A stretch of 27,885 nucleotides of DNA from CAZSWR01 sp964610885 (GCA_964610885.1 CAZSWR010000046.1:1-27885), one strand, 5' to 3'; positions 9,701-18,200 are shown, counted from the first letter of the stretch. Made by a program: numbers and translations. Notes: a model not told the origin generated them from the sequence alone.

Positions 9701-9734
9701 CGAGCGCTTTGATAAATGCGTATGGACTTTCCAT
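6723..9734 (-). CDS. T9SS cargo protein with IgGFc-binding-like and PKD domains (paralog 1)
   Basis: This secreted protein of 1003 residues begins with a signal peptide (hydrophobic core about 8-28, then LFAQKTSEGTDFW). Residues about 32-440 resemble the IgGFc-binding-type N-terminal domain found in many Bacteroidota surface proteins. PKD domains follow near 450-535 and 545-625, each with the WDFGDG signature. Two to three further PKD-like or Ig-like beta repeats run to about 890. The last about 85 residues are a type A T9SS sorting tail: SIYPNPVEDELFV, a GGRISIVDMLG strand, and GVYFLRL...LRFTKQ at the end. It is therefore expected to cross the outer membrane by T9SS and to be released or attached to the cell surface. 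AAGGG sits 6-10 nt before the ATG at 9734. Its function is unknown; adhesion is the usual guess for such architectures. Confidence 0.85.
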   Translation of the reverse strand: MESPYAFIKALVSSVFIGILVASSSATLFAQKTSEGTDFWLGFMMNDSTKWSRPEYTVTISSKDNASGQISMPLKNWSMPFTVEANHTVQVVIPRDSVTFYSSEVISGRGIHVTSDAPVNVNFLNYQNYTTDGSIVLPSSSVGYNYIITDYVPLFYSEFLIVANEDNTAITINPTANLESGFPAGGELNIMLNQGQVYQVKSINSLTGTLVTSGNRKNFSLFAGNSCTFVPPDRGTCNHLVEQMYPTESWGKTFVTVPLATKTRGDVYRIVALDDNTNVFINGVFFANIASRQYKDTIIVGASKITSDKPISVALFCTSKGYDGNYSSDPFMVMINPVRQKRKDITFHAYQKLTITNSYLNVVVPSSEASKITLNDSSLFRYFTPLAIDTSYSTATVQVPSGANRIQTTSDSGFFAYAYGFGTADSYGYVVGVNLNPFTISIDPVPCGSHEFHFHVNSTPSAIAEYFWDFGDGGTSSASDPVHVYGIARDYLVKLRVLFADGNIDSTEYKLQFAKVHAEFNKSNLPCDLAAVDFFDNSTVISDAIELVEWDFGDGATATGLHAQHVYTATGDYTVRHRVTTFSGCVDSSSQTLRVRNFPQITEIHGPTRVFSGEVYEYSVPTSQYNENTWQVTGGFILRTTDSSAFIRWDFASGGVVKVTQINKESLCTKSLELGVGIAQWPNPFAGQMGDLFACEHSTETYFTITNDKFHYDWTIEGGVLHQINYRFIEVLWGEPGIGKIIVKMTDTATNSIHIDTVLVTIFPKPQAEIYGPSFVCQGTDEIYSVADPDLECWWAVEKGSILSQTNDMCDVLWPAADTGLVTLIVRNRISHCIDTAWLRVVIHPIPPRPTISRSGDTLSSSAEYGNHWFRKGMFMGDTTRVITPTLQDSISVRVISDFGCQSEMSDMIYFYNEAESEPLASSASIYPNPVEDELFVRINSTDGGRISIVDMLGTEVANVSFGPSDGSPTRSIRIGTQGIASGVYFLRLEIGGRTQYLRFTKQ
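6751..7112. repeat. Exact repeat tract I, copy in paralog 1
   Basis: About 362 bp appear identical, base for base, to 9892-10253 (constant offset 3141). It encodes the T9SS tail of paralog 1. The first mismatch to the right is at 7113. Such an exact tract inside otherwise diverged genes indicates recent gene conversion or selection on this segment. Confidence 0.85.
7441..7817. repeat. Exact repeat tract II, copy in paralog 1
   Basis: About 377 bp appear identical to 10582-10958 (offset 3141 again). It encodes the central beta-domain including WGEPGIGKIIVKM. The tract is bounded by a diverged block at about 7200-7440 and by a mismatch at 7818. Confidence 0.85.
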
Positions 9735-9842
9735 TTCTTTATCCCTTCATGTGTAATTGATAAAACTGAATAGCCATTTTATAATATAAGGAAAAATGAA
9801 TTCCTGTTAATCTTTCCTTTCGTCATTGCTCTGCCTTTGAAA

Positions 9843-9868
9843 AATAAAGTGGCCGCCGCCACCTTATT
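9843..9868 (-). terminator. Intrinsic terminator overlapping the stop codon of paralog 2
   Basis: On either side of a short CGCC loop, GTGGC pairs with GCCAC and AATAA with TTATT, with one bulge in each arm. On the minus strand the hairpin is followed by TTTATTTTTC. The stop codon of the gene ending at 9864 lies within the right arm, so termination comes almost immediately after translation ends. Confidence 0.7.
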
Positions 9869-12866
9869 GCTTAGTAAATCTCAAGTGTTGAGTTCTGCCG
9901 CCAATCTCCAAGCGGAGGAAATAAACTCCTGAGGCAATGCCTTGGGTGCCGATTCGAATCGACCTCGTGGGGCTGCCATCGCTCGGGCCGAAAGATACAT
10001 TTGCGACCTCCGTGCCGAGCATATCCACAATCGAAATGCGCCCGCCATCCGTCGAATTTATGCGAACGAATAACTCATCTTCGACAGGATTGGGATAGAT
10101 TGACGCAGAGCTGGCCAAAGGTTCGCTCTCCGCTTCGTTGTAGAAATATATCATATCGGACATTTCGGACTGACAGCCAAAATCGCTTATCACTCGGACT
10201 GAAATGCTGTCCTGAAGAGTGGGAGTGATGACCCGAGTCGTATCGCCCATGAATTTTCCTCTCCTGAACCAATGGTTGCCATATTCTGCGCTCGAGGACA
10301 GTGTGTCGCCGCTACGCGAAATTGTCGGGCGGGGCGGAATTGGATGAATAACAACGCGGAGCCAAGCAGTATCTATGCAATGCGATACTCTGTTCCTGAC
10401 GATCAACGTAACCAACCCCGTATCCGTTGCGGGCCAAATCACGCGGCACGAATCATTTGTTTGGCTAAGGATGGAGCCTTTTTCGACAGCCCACCAGCAT
10501 TCCAAGTCGGTGTCGTCGGTCCAATAAGTTGCATCGTCGCCTTCGCAAACCGATTCCGGCCCGTGAATAACTGCCTGGGGCTTCGGGAAGATTGTTACCA
10601 ACACGGTATCGATATGAATGCTGTTCGTGGCGGTGTCGGTCATTTTCACGATAATCTTGCCGATGCCGGGTTCGCCCCAGAGCACTTCGATGAATCTGTA
10701 GTTGATTTGGTGCAACACGCCGCCCTCGATAGTCCAATCGTAGTGGAACTTGTCGTTCGTGATGGTAAAATATGTTTCGGTCGAATGTTCGCAGGCGAAG
10801 AGGTCGCCCATTTGCCCCGCGAATGGGTTCGGCCATTGAGCGATTCCGACGCCAAGCTCGAGGGATTTCGTGCAGAGTGATTCTTTGTTTATTTGAGTAA
10901 CTTTCACCACGCCGCCGCTGGCGAAGTCCCAGCGAATGAACGCGGAGCTGTCGGTCGTGCGAAGTATGAAACCGCCAGACACTTGCCAGACGTTTTCGCA
11001 GTTCGTCGGCGTCGGTACCGAGTACTCATAGACTTCGCCTGTGAACACTCGCGTGGGGCCGTGAATTTCCGTGATTTGGGGCAGGCTGCGGATGGTAATT
11101 ATTTGCGAAGAAGTATCGACGCAGCCCAATTGGGTCGTTACTCTTTGTTTTATCCAATACGATCCTGGTAACAAATAGGTGTGTAGGGCATGGCTTCCTG
11201 TTGCGCTTGAGTTGTCCCCGAAATCCCACTCCACGAGGGCGATCGAATCGGCTGTAACAATCGAGCGGTCTGTGCAATCAATCTGTTTATTCTCGCATGG
11301 CGAACCGATGGCTGCGAACTTGGCATCCACGCCGGGGAATTGCAGAACCAGCGAGTCCGAGTCTGTATCTCCAGTGTTGAAAACTATGTGTAGCGAAACT
11401 GCATAATCTTGGGCAATTGCGTACGTATGGGCCGGAGCGGCTTCCGTCGAGGTCGTTCCGTCGCCAAAGTCCCAAAGATAGGACGCAATTTCACCCGAGT
11501 CCGAAAATACATGGAAATGGCGCTCGAGCGCTCCGCAGGGCACTGTATCAACTTCGATATCGAACGGGTATGAATACACTCCGGGCACATACCCATAGCT
11601 GTCGGCATCGCCCAAGCCGTAAAGGTATGCAAAGAACCCGGTATTTGCCGTTGAGAATAATCGGTTTACGCCCGAATCAACAGGGATCTGGGCGTATGAA
11701 TACATGGGATCCGCCGGGACAGAGTTGAAATAAGTGCTTATATCGTTCCCGTTAAGTTGCAATAGTCCAACCGATTCCGTATATGTAACCACGTTCACGT
11801 AGGATTGGGTAATTGTTTCATTTTTAAGGGCGAAGAAAGTTAAGTCCTTTCTTTTCTGCCTGACCGGATGGATGATAACCATAAACGGATCCGAAAGGAC
11901 AGAGTCGTAATCGGTTCCAGTGCAGAAAAGCGTAACGCAGATCGGCTTGGAAGATGTGATTTTCGCCGGGCCTTGGACGATCGTATCGATGAATTTCCGA
12001 GCCATTAAATTGGCCATCACCACTCCGTTGATTCTGATTTCGGTGTTGTCGTCCTTGGTAACGAATCTGTATATATCGCCGCCGGTTTTGGTTGCAATCG
12101 GGACGGTAACGAACGAACTGCCCCAGGCCTCCGTCGGGAACATCTGTTCGACTATGTGGTCGCAGGCCCAGACATCGCGTGGGATGAATGCGCATTGATC
12201 GCCGGAAAAGACCGCAATTTTCTTGTTGTCGAGACTGGAAACAAGTGTGCCGGAAAGCGACGATTTAGATTTTACTTGGTATATTTGCCCTCTGTTCAGC
12301 GTAATATAAATCTCGCTGCCGGCCGGTTCTCCGCCCAATAGATTTGCTGTTGGATTTATCGTGAGCATTGTGCTGTCTTCGGTGGCCACCACCAAGAACT
12401 CTGCATTGTCAATTGGAGAGTAGTCACTAATAATGTAATTAGTACCTAAAGATGCAAACGGTAGGACGACCGTCCCATCGGTGGAATGAAGGTGAATATT
12501 CATTATGTAGCAATTCACTGGGACGTCTGAAGTGAGATGGATGCCCTTATCGAGCGCGACGCTAAAGCCTCCGATTAATGCAAAATCGTAGGGCACCTCA
12601 ATTTCTGTGGAAGAATTGGCCGAAACCGAAAAATTAACAAACCACCCATAGGCTGGCAAAGATATTTCGCAATTCGCATCTGTTTTGGACGATACCATCA
12701 CCAAGTATTTTGCCTCTCCGTAATAATTGTCCATGAATCCAAACCAAAAATCTGTGCCTTCGGAGGACTTCTGCGCGAAGAGTGCGTTGGAAGACATAAA
12801 AAAGGATAGAAAAAAAAGAAGAAAAGCTGTTCGAACTTTGGCGATTTTTAAGTATTGACTAATCAT
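9864..12866 (-). CDS. T9SS cargo protein with IgGFc-binding-like and PKD domains (paralog 2)
   Basis: This protein of about 1000 residues has the same architecture as its neighbour at 6723: signal peptide, IgGFc-binding-like N-terminal domain starting SSEGTDFWFGFMDN, two PKD domains with WDFGDG, further PKD- or Ig-like repeats, and a type A T9SS sorting tail ending LRFTKQ. An upstream GTG at 12890 is in frame, but the ATG at 12866 is preferred because GGAGG lies 4-5 nt before it and the signal peptide (KVRTAFLLFFLSFFMSSNALFAQ) then begins normally. The N-terminal halves of the two paralogs are clearly related but diverged, whereas long parts of the C-terminal halves are identical in DNA. The gap between the genes is about 130 nt with a terminator, so they are probably separate transcripts. 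Function unknown, probably surface-exposed. Confidence 0.85.
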   Translation of the reverse strand: MISQYLKIAKVRTAFLLFFLSFFMSSNALFAQKSSEGTDFWFGFMDNYYGEAKYLVMVSSKTDANCEISLPAYGWFVNFSVSANSSTEIEVPYDFALIGGFSVALDKGIHLTSDVPVNCYIMNIHLHSTDGTVVLPFASLGTNYIISDYSPIDNAEFLVVATEDSTMLTINPTANLLGGEPAGSEIYITLNRGQIYQVKSKSSLSGTLVSSLDNKKIAVFSGDQCAFIPRDVWACDHIVEQMFPTEAWGSSFVTVPIATKTGGDIYRFVTKDDNTEIRINGVVMANLMARKFIDTIVQGPAKITSSKPICVTLFCTGTDYDSVLSDPFMVIIHPVRQKRKDLTFFALKNETITQSYVNVVTYTESVGLLQLNGNDISTYFNSVPADPMYSYAQIPVDSGVNRLFSTANTGFFAYLYGLGDADSYGYVPGVYSYPFDIEVDTVPCGALERHFHVFSDSGEIASYLWDFGDGTTSTEAAPAHTYAIAQDYAVSLHIVFNTGDTDSDSLVLQFPGVDAKFAAIGSPCENKQIDCTDRSIVTADSIALVEWDFGDNSSATGSHALHTYLLPGSYWIKQRVTTQLGCVDTSSQIITIRSLPQITEIHGPTRVFTGEVYEYSVPTPTNCENVWQVSGGFILRTTDSSAFIRWDFASGGVVKVTQINKESLCTKSLELGVGIAQWPNPFAGQMGDLFACEHSTETYFTITNDKFHYDWTIEGGVLHQINYRFIEVLWGEPGIGKIIVKMTDTATNSIHIDTVLVTIFPKPQAVIHGPESVCEGDDATYWTDDTDLECWWAVEKGSILSQTNDSCRVIWPATDTGLVTLIVRNRVSHCIDTAWLRVVIHPIPPRPTISRSGDTLSSSAEYGNHWFRRGKFMGDTTRVITPTLQDSISVRVISDFGCQSEMSDMIYFYNEAESEPLASSASIYPNPVEDELFVRINSTDGGRISIVDMLGTEVANVSFGPSDGSPTRSIRIGTQGIASGVYFLRLEIGGRTQHLRFTKQ
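9892..10253. repeat. Exact repeat tract I, copy in paralog 2
   Basis: Partner of 6751-7112; it encodes the T9SS tail of paralog 2. The left boundary is the divergence in the last codons of the two genes and the right boundary is the mismatch at 10254. Confidence 0.85.
10582..10958. repeat. Exact repeat tract II, copy in paralog 2
   Basis: Partner of 7441-7817. The region between tracts I and II (about 10340-10580) has many substitutions relative to paralog 1, yet the offset stays constant, so there is no net insertion or deletion. Confidence 0.85.
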
Positions 12867-13094
12867 AAACCCTCCGAAATTGTTGGGCACTGCCCCAAAA
12901 CTGTCAGGGCAGCTAAATTATAACAAGAATGAATCATTATTGATTAGGAAAGAACTTTGGCAAAGCAATTGAAGTATTGAAAGGGTGCGGGCTGTGGGCG
13001 GCAAATCGAAGTTGCTTAAATCATTGAAATCCAATGGCCACCGCAGACCCGATGAAAAGAACACGGAAAAATTGATCATATATATACAATATAG

Positions 13095-15221
13095 ATGGCT
13101 AATACTAATCAAATAGCGTTATTGAACAATCCGACAATCGCCAAGCTAAGGAAAAACGCCGAGCCTGCGACCAAGCACGCCAGCGAATTTGCAATGGCGA
13201 TGGGATTGCTAATGATTATCGCACTGCTGATTGTCCCGCTGCCGTCGTTCATGCTCGATGGCTTGCTTGCGGTCAATATTGCCGCATCGCTTCTGATTCT
13301 GCTCGTGGCGGTGTATATCACTCGTCCGCTCGAGTTCTCCGTTTTCCCGACGATACTGCTGATCACCACTTTGTTCCGATTGGGTCTGAACGTGGCCTCC
13401 ACTCGGCTCATACTCGGAGAGGGCTACGCCGGCGAAATCATCAACGCATTCGGCAGTTTTGTCATCAAGGGCAATTACATAGTCGGCTTGATTATTTTCA
13501 TCATCCTGATGGTTATCAATTTTGTCGTCGTCATCAAGGGTTCGACTCGTATCGCCGAGGTGGCGGCGCGATTCACCTTGGACGCCCTGCCTGGCAAGCA
13601 AATGAGTATCGATGCCGACCTGAACGCCGGCTACATCGACGAGCAGACAGCGCGCCAACGGCGGTCCGACCTGACGAGGGAATCCGACTTCTATGGGGCG
13701 ATGGACGGCGCCTCGAAGTTCATTCGAGGAGATGCCATTGCGGGCCTCGTGATCACGGGAATCAATATCCTGGGCGGGTTCATCATCGGAATGGCCCAGC
13801 GCGGGCTGCCCTTCACAGAATCGATTTCGCTCTATACGATGCTGACCATTGGCGATGGCCTCGTCTCGCAAATACCGGCCCTGTTGGTTTCGGTGGCTGC
13901 CGGTATGGTCGTTACCCGTTCGGCCGCGACGGACAAGTTAGACAAGGAAATGAGCAAGCAATTCACATCCAAACCGGTCGCATTGGCGGCTGCGACTGCT
14001 GCTCTGCTGTTCTTTGCCGTGATGCCCGGGATGCCGACGATTCCTTTCTTGCTACTTTCCACTCTGACCGGATCGATTACTTTCTTCAAGATTAAAAACA
14101 CAAAGAAAGAAAAAGAACGCGAGATCCAAGCGGAATTGCTCAAAGCGGACGCTCCGGCCAAAGTGGAGGAAAGGCCCGTCGAGGAGCTGCTGCGCGTGGA
14201 CCCTGTCGAAATCGAGCTGGGCTACAGCCTGATTGCGCTCGTGGACGAAACCCAAGGCGGAGACGTCTTCAAACGAATTACGAACGTCCGCCGCCAATTA
14301 GCCGTCGAGCTTGGAATCATCCTGCCACCGGTGCGCGTTCGGGACAATTTGCAGCTCGAACCCGAGGAATATGTTATCAAAATCCGCGGAAATGAACTGG
14401 CCAGGAATATCATCCATCCGAACATGTACCTGGCGATGAATCCCGGCACTGCCGAAGGCGATTTGCGGGGTATCAAAGTAACTGAACCCGTATTTGGGCT
14501 GCCAGCCACTTGGATCAGTATCTCCGAAAGGGAAAATGCCGAAATTCAGGGCTATACCGTCGTCGAATCGGCCACAGTCCTAACCACGCACCTTACGGAA
14601 TTGCTCCGCAGGAATGCCGACAAACTGCTCACGCGGCAAGACGTGAAACAGCTAACGGAGAACCTGAAAGACGACTATCCCGCACTGCTCGAAGAGTTCA
14701 CGCCGGACAACTTGCCCATCTCGACGCTCCAGAAAGTGCTCCAGAACTTGCTTCGCGAAGGGATTCCAGTCCGAGACCTGCCGATGATTATGGAATCGCT
14801 CCTGGAATACTGCAAGGTTACGAAAAATGTCGATGTACTCACTGAATACGTTCGGCACAACCTTTCGGAAACCATCAAGAAGCAATACCAAGACTCGAAC
14901 GGCGTCATTCACGCAATATCGATCGACCCGCAACTCGAAAGGCTGATGACCACTGCGCTCCAGGCCAATAACCAGAATGCACAGTCGGCCACGCTCGGGC
15001 TGCCCCACGAGCAAATCAAAGCCGTGAACGCCAGCCTGTCGCAGGCAATCGACGACATAACACTATCCGGCTACCTGCCCGTTGTCATCTGCTCGGCGCA
15101 GGTTCGTCCCTATTTCTACCGAATGGTGCACACGCAGTACCCGATGGTCAGCGCCATCAGCTACACTGAGCTGCCCGCCGATACCGACGTGGAAGTGCTG
15201 GCAAGCGTTAGTATCCAATAA
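13095..15221 (+). CDS. flhA: Flagellar type III export component FlhA
   Basis: This 708-residue protein is full length for FlhA, the largest membrane component of the flagellar type III export gate, which docks export chaperones and takes part in proton-driven secretion. The N-terminal half (about 30-330) has eight or so hydrophobic segments and the FHIPEP-family core: LFRLGLNVASTRLIL near 92-106 and RFTLDALPGKQMSIDADLNAG near 157-177, followed by the GAMDGASKFIRGDAIAG loop. Residues about 345-708 are the soluble cytoplasmic domain, with LGY near 376 and the conserved LxxLLREGIPVRDLP region near 550-565. Non-flagellar type III homologs (SctV) are the alternative, but the sequence reads as the flagellar type. 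No other flagellar gene is in the window. The ATG at 13095 lacks a clear Shine-Dalgarno sequence. The 228-nt gap upstream shows no convincing promoter. Confidence 0.92.
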   Translation: MANTNQIALLNNPTIAKLRKNAEPATKHASEFAMAMGLLMIIALLIVPLPSFMLDGLLAVNIAASLLILLVAVYITRPLEFSVFPTILLITTLFRLGLNVASTRLILGEGYAGEIINAFGSFVIKGNYIVGLIIFIILMVINFVVVIKGSTRIAEVAARFTLDALPGKQMSIDADLNAGYIDEQTARQRRSDLTRESDFYGAMDGASKFIRGDAIAGLVITGINILGGFIIGMAQRGLPFTESISLYTMLTIGDGLVSQIPALLVSVAAGMVVTRSAATDKLDKEMSKQFTSKPVALAAATAALLFFAVMPGMPTIPFLLLSTLTGSITFFKIKNTKKEKEREIQAELLKADAPAKVEERPVEELLRVDPVEIELGYSLIALVDETQGGDVFKRITNVRRQLAVELGIILPPVRVRDNLQLEPEEYVIKIRGNELARNIIHPNMYLAMNPGTAEGDLRGIKVTEPVFGLPATWISISERENAEIQGYTVVESATVLTTHLTELLRRNADKLLTRQDVKQLTENLKDDYPALLEEFTPDNLPISTLQKVLQNLLREGIPVRDLPMIMESLLEYCKVTKNVDVLTEYVRHNLSETIKKQYQDSNGVIHAISIDPQLERLMTTALQANNQNAQSATLGLPHEQIKAVNASLSQAIDDITLSGYLPVVICSAQVRPYFYRMVHTQYPMVSAISYTELPADTDVEVLASVSIQ

Positions 15222-15222
15222 A

Positions 15223-15250
15223 GTAGAGACAAGGCATGCCTTGTCTCTAC
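15223..15250. repeat. Perfect 28-bp palindrome downstream of flhA
   Basis: GTAGAGACAAGGCA is followed directly by its exact reverse complement, with no spacer. It begins one base after the flhA stop codon. No T-run follows on the plus strand (AAAATAAAAA), so it does not fit an ordinary intrinsic terminator. It resembles a dispersed palindromic repeat more than a gene-specific signal. Confidence 0.85.
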
Positions 15251-15262
15251 AAAATAAAAATA

Positions 15263-15313
15263 CAGTGGGGCAAGCCCCACTGCTTCCAGTAAATTCCATT
15301 TCAACAGCCTCTT
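15263..15313 (-). repeat. Dispersed repeat family 2, copy 1 (AAGAGGCTGTTG plus hairpin)
   Basis: Read on the minus strand it begins with AAGAGGCTGTTG (15313-15302), then 19 nt, then a perfect hairpin CAGTGGGGC-TT-GCCCCACTG (15282-15263). The copy at 18353-18404 has the same 12-mer, 20 nt, and a hairpin of the same size but different arm sequence. Conserved head and compensating stem suggest a structured repeat family. Confidence 0.6.
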
Positions 15314-15347
15314 TAGTATTAGTCATATTTTCAAAGAACAATAGTCT

Positions 15348-18200
15348 TTATCTTTCAATAATTAGTTTCGTGCGGTAGGTTTCCGTGCCGAGCGTTACGC
15401 TCACGAAATAGATGCCGCTCGCCAGGGCGGAGACGTCCACCGGCAAGCTCTGAATGCCAATACTGGAGAGTTCCTTTTCTGCTCTGAAAACTGTGATGCC
15501 TGTTAGCTCTGCGATTGAGACTGTCGCTCGGCAGGCATTGGGAGCGAAGAACCGCAGATTGACTTCCGAAGATGCCGGATTGGGGCTGGCTTCGATTCGA
15601 TGGCTCTCGCCCAAACCAAGGTCTTCGGCAGGATTGTAGTATTCATCCGAGAACATCGATATGCAGCCCGCAGTGTCCTCGACGGTAACCGTGTAGAAAC
15701 CACCATCAAGGATTTTAGAGCTTTGGTAAATCGGGGAAGTGGCGCCCTCGATCGGAGTTGTGAAAAGGTACCATTGGTACTTGAAATTGCCTTCGGTGGC
15801 GCTAAGAGTCGTATCGTTAATGCGAGTGATCGATGGCTTGGCGGGAATATCCCTAACATAGATCCATTTCTCGACTGTGTCGGAATACATGCGCGTTGTG
15901 TCGGAATACCCGATCAGCTTCAGGCAGTGGTAGCCAGTGTCGTAAATGGCTAATCTTGCGATCGGCGAATCATGGAAAGTGAGCAGCGTGGTGGAGGTGT
16001 CGTTCAACCACAACAACGGCATTTCTGTATATAACAGGTTCGAGGTGTTCAGTTCAAACATTTGGCCAATGCAAGCACTGCTATCGCCGATAATATCTCG
16101 GGCGCGGCAGTAGAGGACTTTTTTTGCCCCCATTGTAATGTACTTTTTGTCTGAATTGATTTGAACGATCGGATATGAACGGTCGTAAAGTATAAGCATT
16201 TTCTTGCGGTCATACGCCCCGACGATACTTGCCGACGTAGTGCCATCGCCATTTTCGAGAGTTGAGTAATCCTTGACTTTGGCGTCCACTCGGATGGTTC
16301 TGAACATCCCACCGTAATAATAAACCTCGCAATTGCCTCCCGTTGGGATTCCTTGGTGTTCGATTTGTGCAACGAAGTCGTTTCCGATGAACTGCACTGA
16401 ATCGGATGACAATGATTTTATGTCGAAATGCCCTTCGTTGGGCGTCAGCTTGAAAAGTCCATATGTACCTATTGAATAGATCGCCCCATCGGGGCCTATG
16501 GCGGCGGATTTTTGCCTGCCGGAGTTGGGCGTGGGCAATGGGCGCCAGGTCTTGCCGCTGTCGCAGGTGATAAAGCTTGTGTTGGCAGAGAAGGCATACC
16601 AAGTGTTTCCGAATACTTGCACGCCCGGTTCCGCTGTGGTGTACATGCACAGATACGCTGTTTTTTTCTTGGTTTTAATGTTGTATTTAGAAATGTATGA
16701 ACCGATGTCGATGAGCAATTCATCGTTGCCAATGTCTGCCATTCTGTTAATTTCCTTCATCGATGCGTCCAAAGTCGAGAAGGTTTCTGTTTGCGGGTCG
16801 AAGCACATAATACCATCAATACTATTGCAATAAGCGACTTTCCCCGAGCCGAGAATGCAGGCAGACAAGTTCTGGGATTTTTCCTGGTAATTTAAACGTG
16901 TCCTCTTCCAATTGCGCCCGCAATCGGTGGTCCAAATGATAACCGAATCCGTAACGCGGAAGTATCGGCCGGAGAAATCCTTGGCGACCCGCGATTCAAA
17001 GTAGTATCCAATCGAGTCTGCGACCGGTGTCCAGCTCTGGCCGCCATCGCGACTGAAGAACAGAGTGTCGTTGAATTCGGTAACGACCGTATCAGCATCT
17101 GGCGAAAGGAAGGTGTAATTACTGCAACCGTACTTTGGCCTCGTGACCTTAAAGGAGTCGGCAGATAACATTTCGACCATTTCTTTGTATCCATTGTGTG
17201 CGATTACTTTTTCCGCCGAGGCTTGGACGTAATATTGCGATTTCGGAGGAAGCCCAGTTACACATTTTTTCCAAATAGCGCTGCCCTTTCGCAGGCAAAG
17301 CAATTCCTTGCTAAAGGTTCCCACGAACATATCGCCATTTTGTGCGATATAGAAGGTGTTTGCTTCTATTGGCAACTTTGTTGAATCGACGCAAGTCCAC
17401 GAGGACCCATCGAAAGAGTACTTGGTGAGCAATGAATCCGAGGTCGATAGCACTTTAAGCGTTCCATCGTCGGCGAACCTGAGTATAAAATTTGAAGGTT
17501 TGTTGTCGATTACATTTTGCCACGTTAGCCCATAATCGTGCGAACAGAAGACAGACCTTCCGAGCATCAAGGCGATTTGGCCGGAATTGCCAATGGCGAT
17601 CGGAATTGTGTAATCGAGAAGAATGTTGGATATTTTAGCGCTTTTTGTCCATTCGCCGCCGAGTTTGTCGGAGAGCCAGACGTTGCAATTTGTGTCCAAA
17701 GCGATGAACCCGCCGTATGGGAGCAACCGGACATTCGACACCGGGAAAGTAACGGAATGGACTTCGGTAGCGCCGACTATATTTTTAAAAATGCAAATGT
17801 TCTTGCCATCAAGGTAGCCCAAGCGTCCGTCGGGCATGACGAACTGATTGTAGCTGTATGGTGCTATTTCTGTTAGCAATGGCTCCCATGATTGGCCGGC
17901 GTCAGAGCTGTGCAATAACAAATCGCCGGCAGATAAATAGATTTGTGCTTTGCCGTCTGTGGCCGCTCCCCAGATGGTGTTGCTGTTGCTCTGAGTAACG
18001 TTTGCCCAGCTGTTCCCCGAATCGGTCGATAGGAAAGCATCCCCGCCGTTGTAGATAAGAAGTTTACCGTTATCAAACTCGAGAAAATCGCTAACTTCAA
18101 TTTCCCTGGGTATAGAATATTCCTCGTATGAAAAAAGGGCTTTCTCGGAGTAGCAAAGCGCCGAGAGCATGAAAAAAAAGAGTAGAATCAACCGTTTCAT
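15348..18200 (-). CDS. T9SS cargo protein with Asp-box (BNR) repeats
   Basis: This secreted protein of about 950 residues starts MKRLILLFFFMLSALCYS, a signal peptide. The ATG at 18200 is chosen over an in-frame upstream start at 18263 because AGGA sits 7 nt before it and the signal peptide begins there. At least six Asp-box motifs (S/T-x-D-x-G-x-x-W) are visible: STDSGNSW, SSDAGQSW, SHDYGLTW, SRDGGQSW, TTDCGRNW and TCDSGKTW. These are typical of sialidase/VPS10-type beta-propellers and of photosystem-stability-factor-like proteins. Near the C-terminus an Ig-like segment (YQWYLFTTPIEGA...GGFYTVTVEDTAGC) precedes a type A T9SS tail: EASPNPASSEVNLRF to GIYFVSVTLGTETYRTKLIIER. The enzyme or ligand function cannot be told. 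No catalytic sialidase residues are evident, so a binding or adhesion role is as likely. Confidence 0.85.
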   Translation of the reverse strand: MKRLILLFFFMLSALCYSEKALFSYEEYSIPREIEVSDFLEFDNGKLLIYNGGDAFLSTDSGNSWANVTQSNSNTIWGAATDGKAQIYLSAGDLLLHSSDAGQSWEPLLTEIAPYSYNQFVMPDGRLGYLDGKNICIFKNIVGATEVHSVTFPVSNVRLLPYGGFIALDTNCNVWLSDKLGGEWTKSAKISNILLDYTIPIAIGNSGQIALMLGRSVFCSHDYGLTWQNVIDNKPSNFILRFADDGTLKVLSTSDSLLTKYSFDGSSWTCVDSTKLPIEANTFYIAQNGDMFVGTFSKELLCLRKGSAIWKKCVTGLPPKSQYYVQASAEKVIAHNGYKEMVEMLSADSFKVTRPKYGCSNYTFLSPDADTVVTEFNDTLFFSRDGGQSWTPVADSIGYYFESRVAKDFSGRYFRVTDSVIIWTTDCGRNWKRTRLNYQEKSQNLSACILGSGKVAYCNSIDGIMCFDPQTETFSTLDASMKEINRMADIGNDELLIDIGSYISKYNIKTKKKTAYLCMYTTAEPGVQVFGNTWYAFSANTSFITCDSGKTWRPLPTPNSGRQKSAAIGPDGAIYSIGTYGLFKLTPNEGHFDIKSLSSDSVQFIGNDFVAQIEHQGIPTGGNCEVYYYGGMFRTIRVDAKVKDYSTLENGDGTTSASIVGAYDRKKMLILYDRSYPIVQINSDKKYITMGAKKVLYCRARDIIGDSSACIGQMFELNTSNLLYTEMPLLWLNDTSTTLLTFHDSPIARLAIYDTGYHCLKLIGYSDTTRMYSDTVEKWIYVRDIPAKPSITRINDTTLSATEGNFKYQWYLFTTPIEGATSPIYQSSKILDGGFYTVTVEDTAGCISMFSDEYYNPAEDLGLGESHRIEASPNPASSEVNLRFFAPNACRATVSIAELTGITVFRAEKELSSIGIQSLPVDVSALASGIYFVSVTLGTETYRTKLIIER

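Noticed and set aside
10272..10880. Plus-strand open frame of 202 codons, with a 166-codon relative at 7239-7739
   Set aside because: Both are antisense to the PKD paralogs; their mutual similarity only reflects the repeated tracts.
12918..13112. Minus-strand open frame of 64 codons in the gap before flhA
   Set aside because: No ribosome site or domain, and it overlaps the flhA start.
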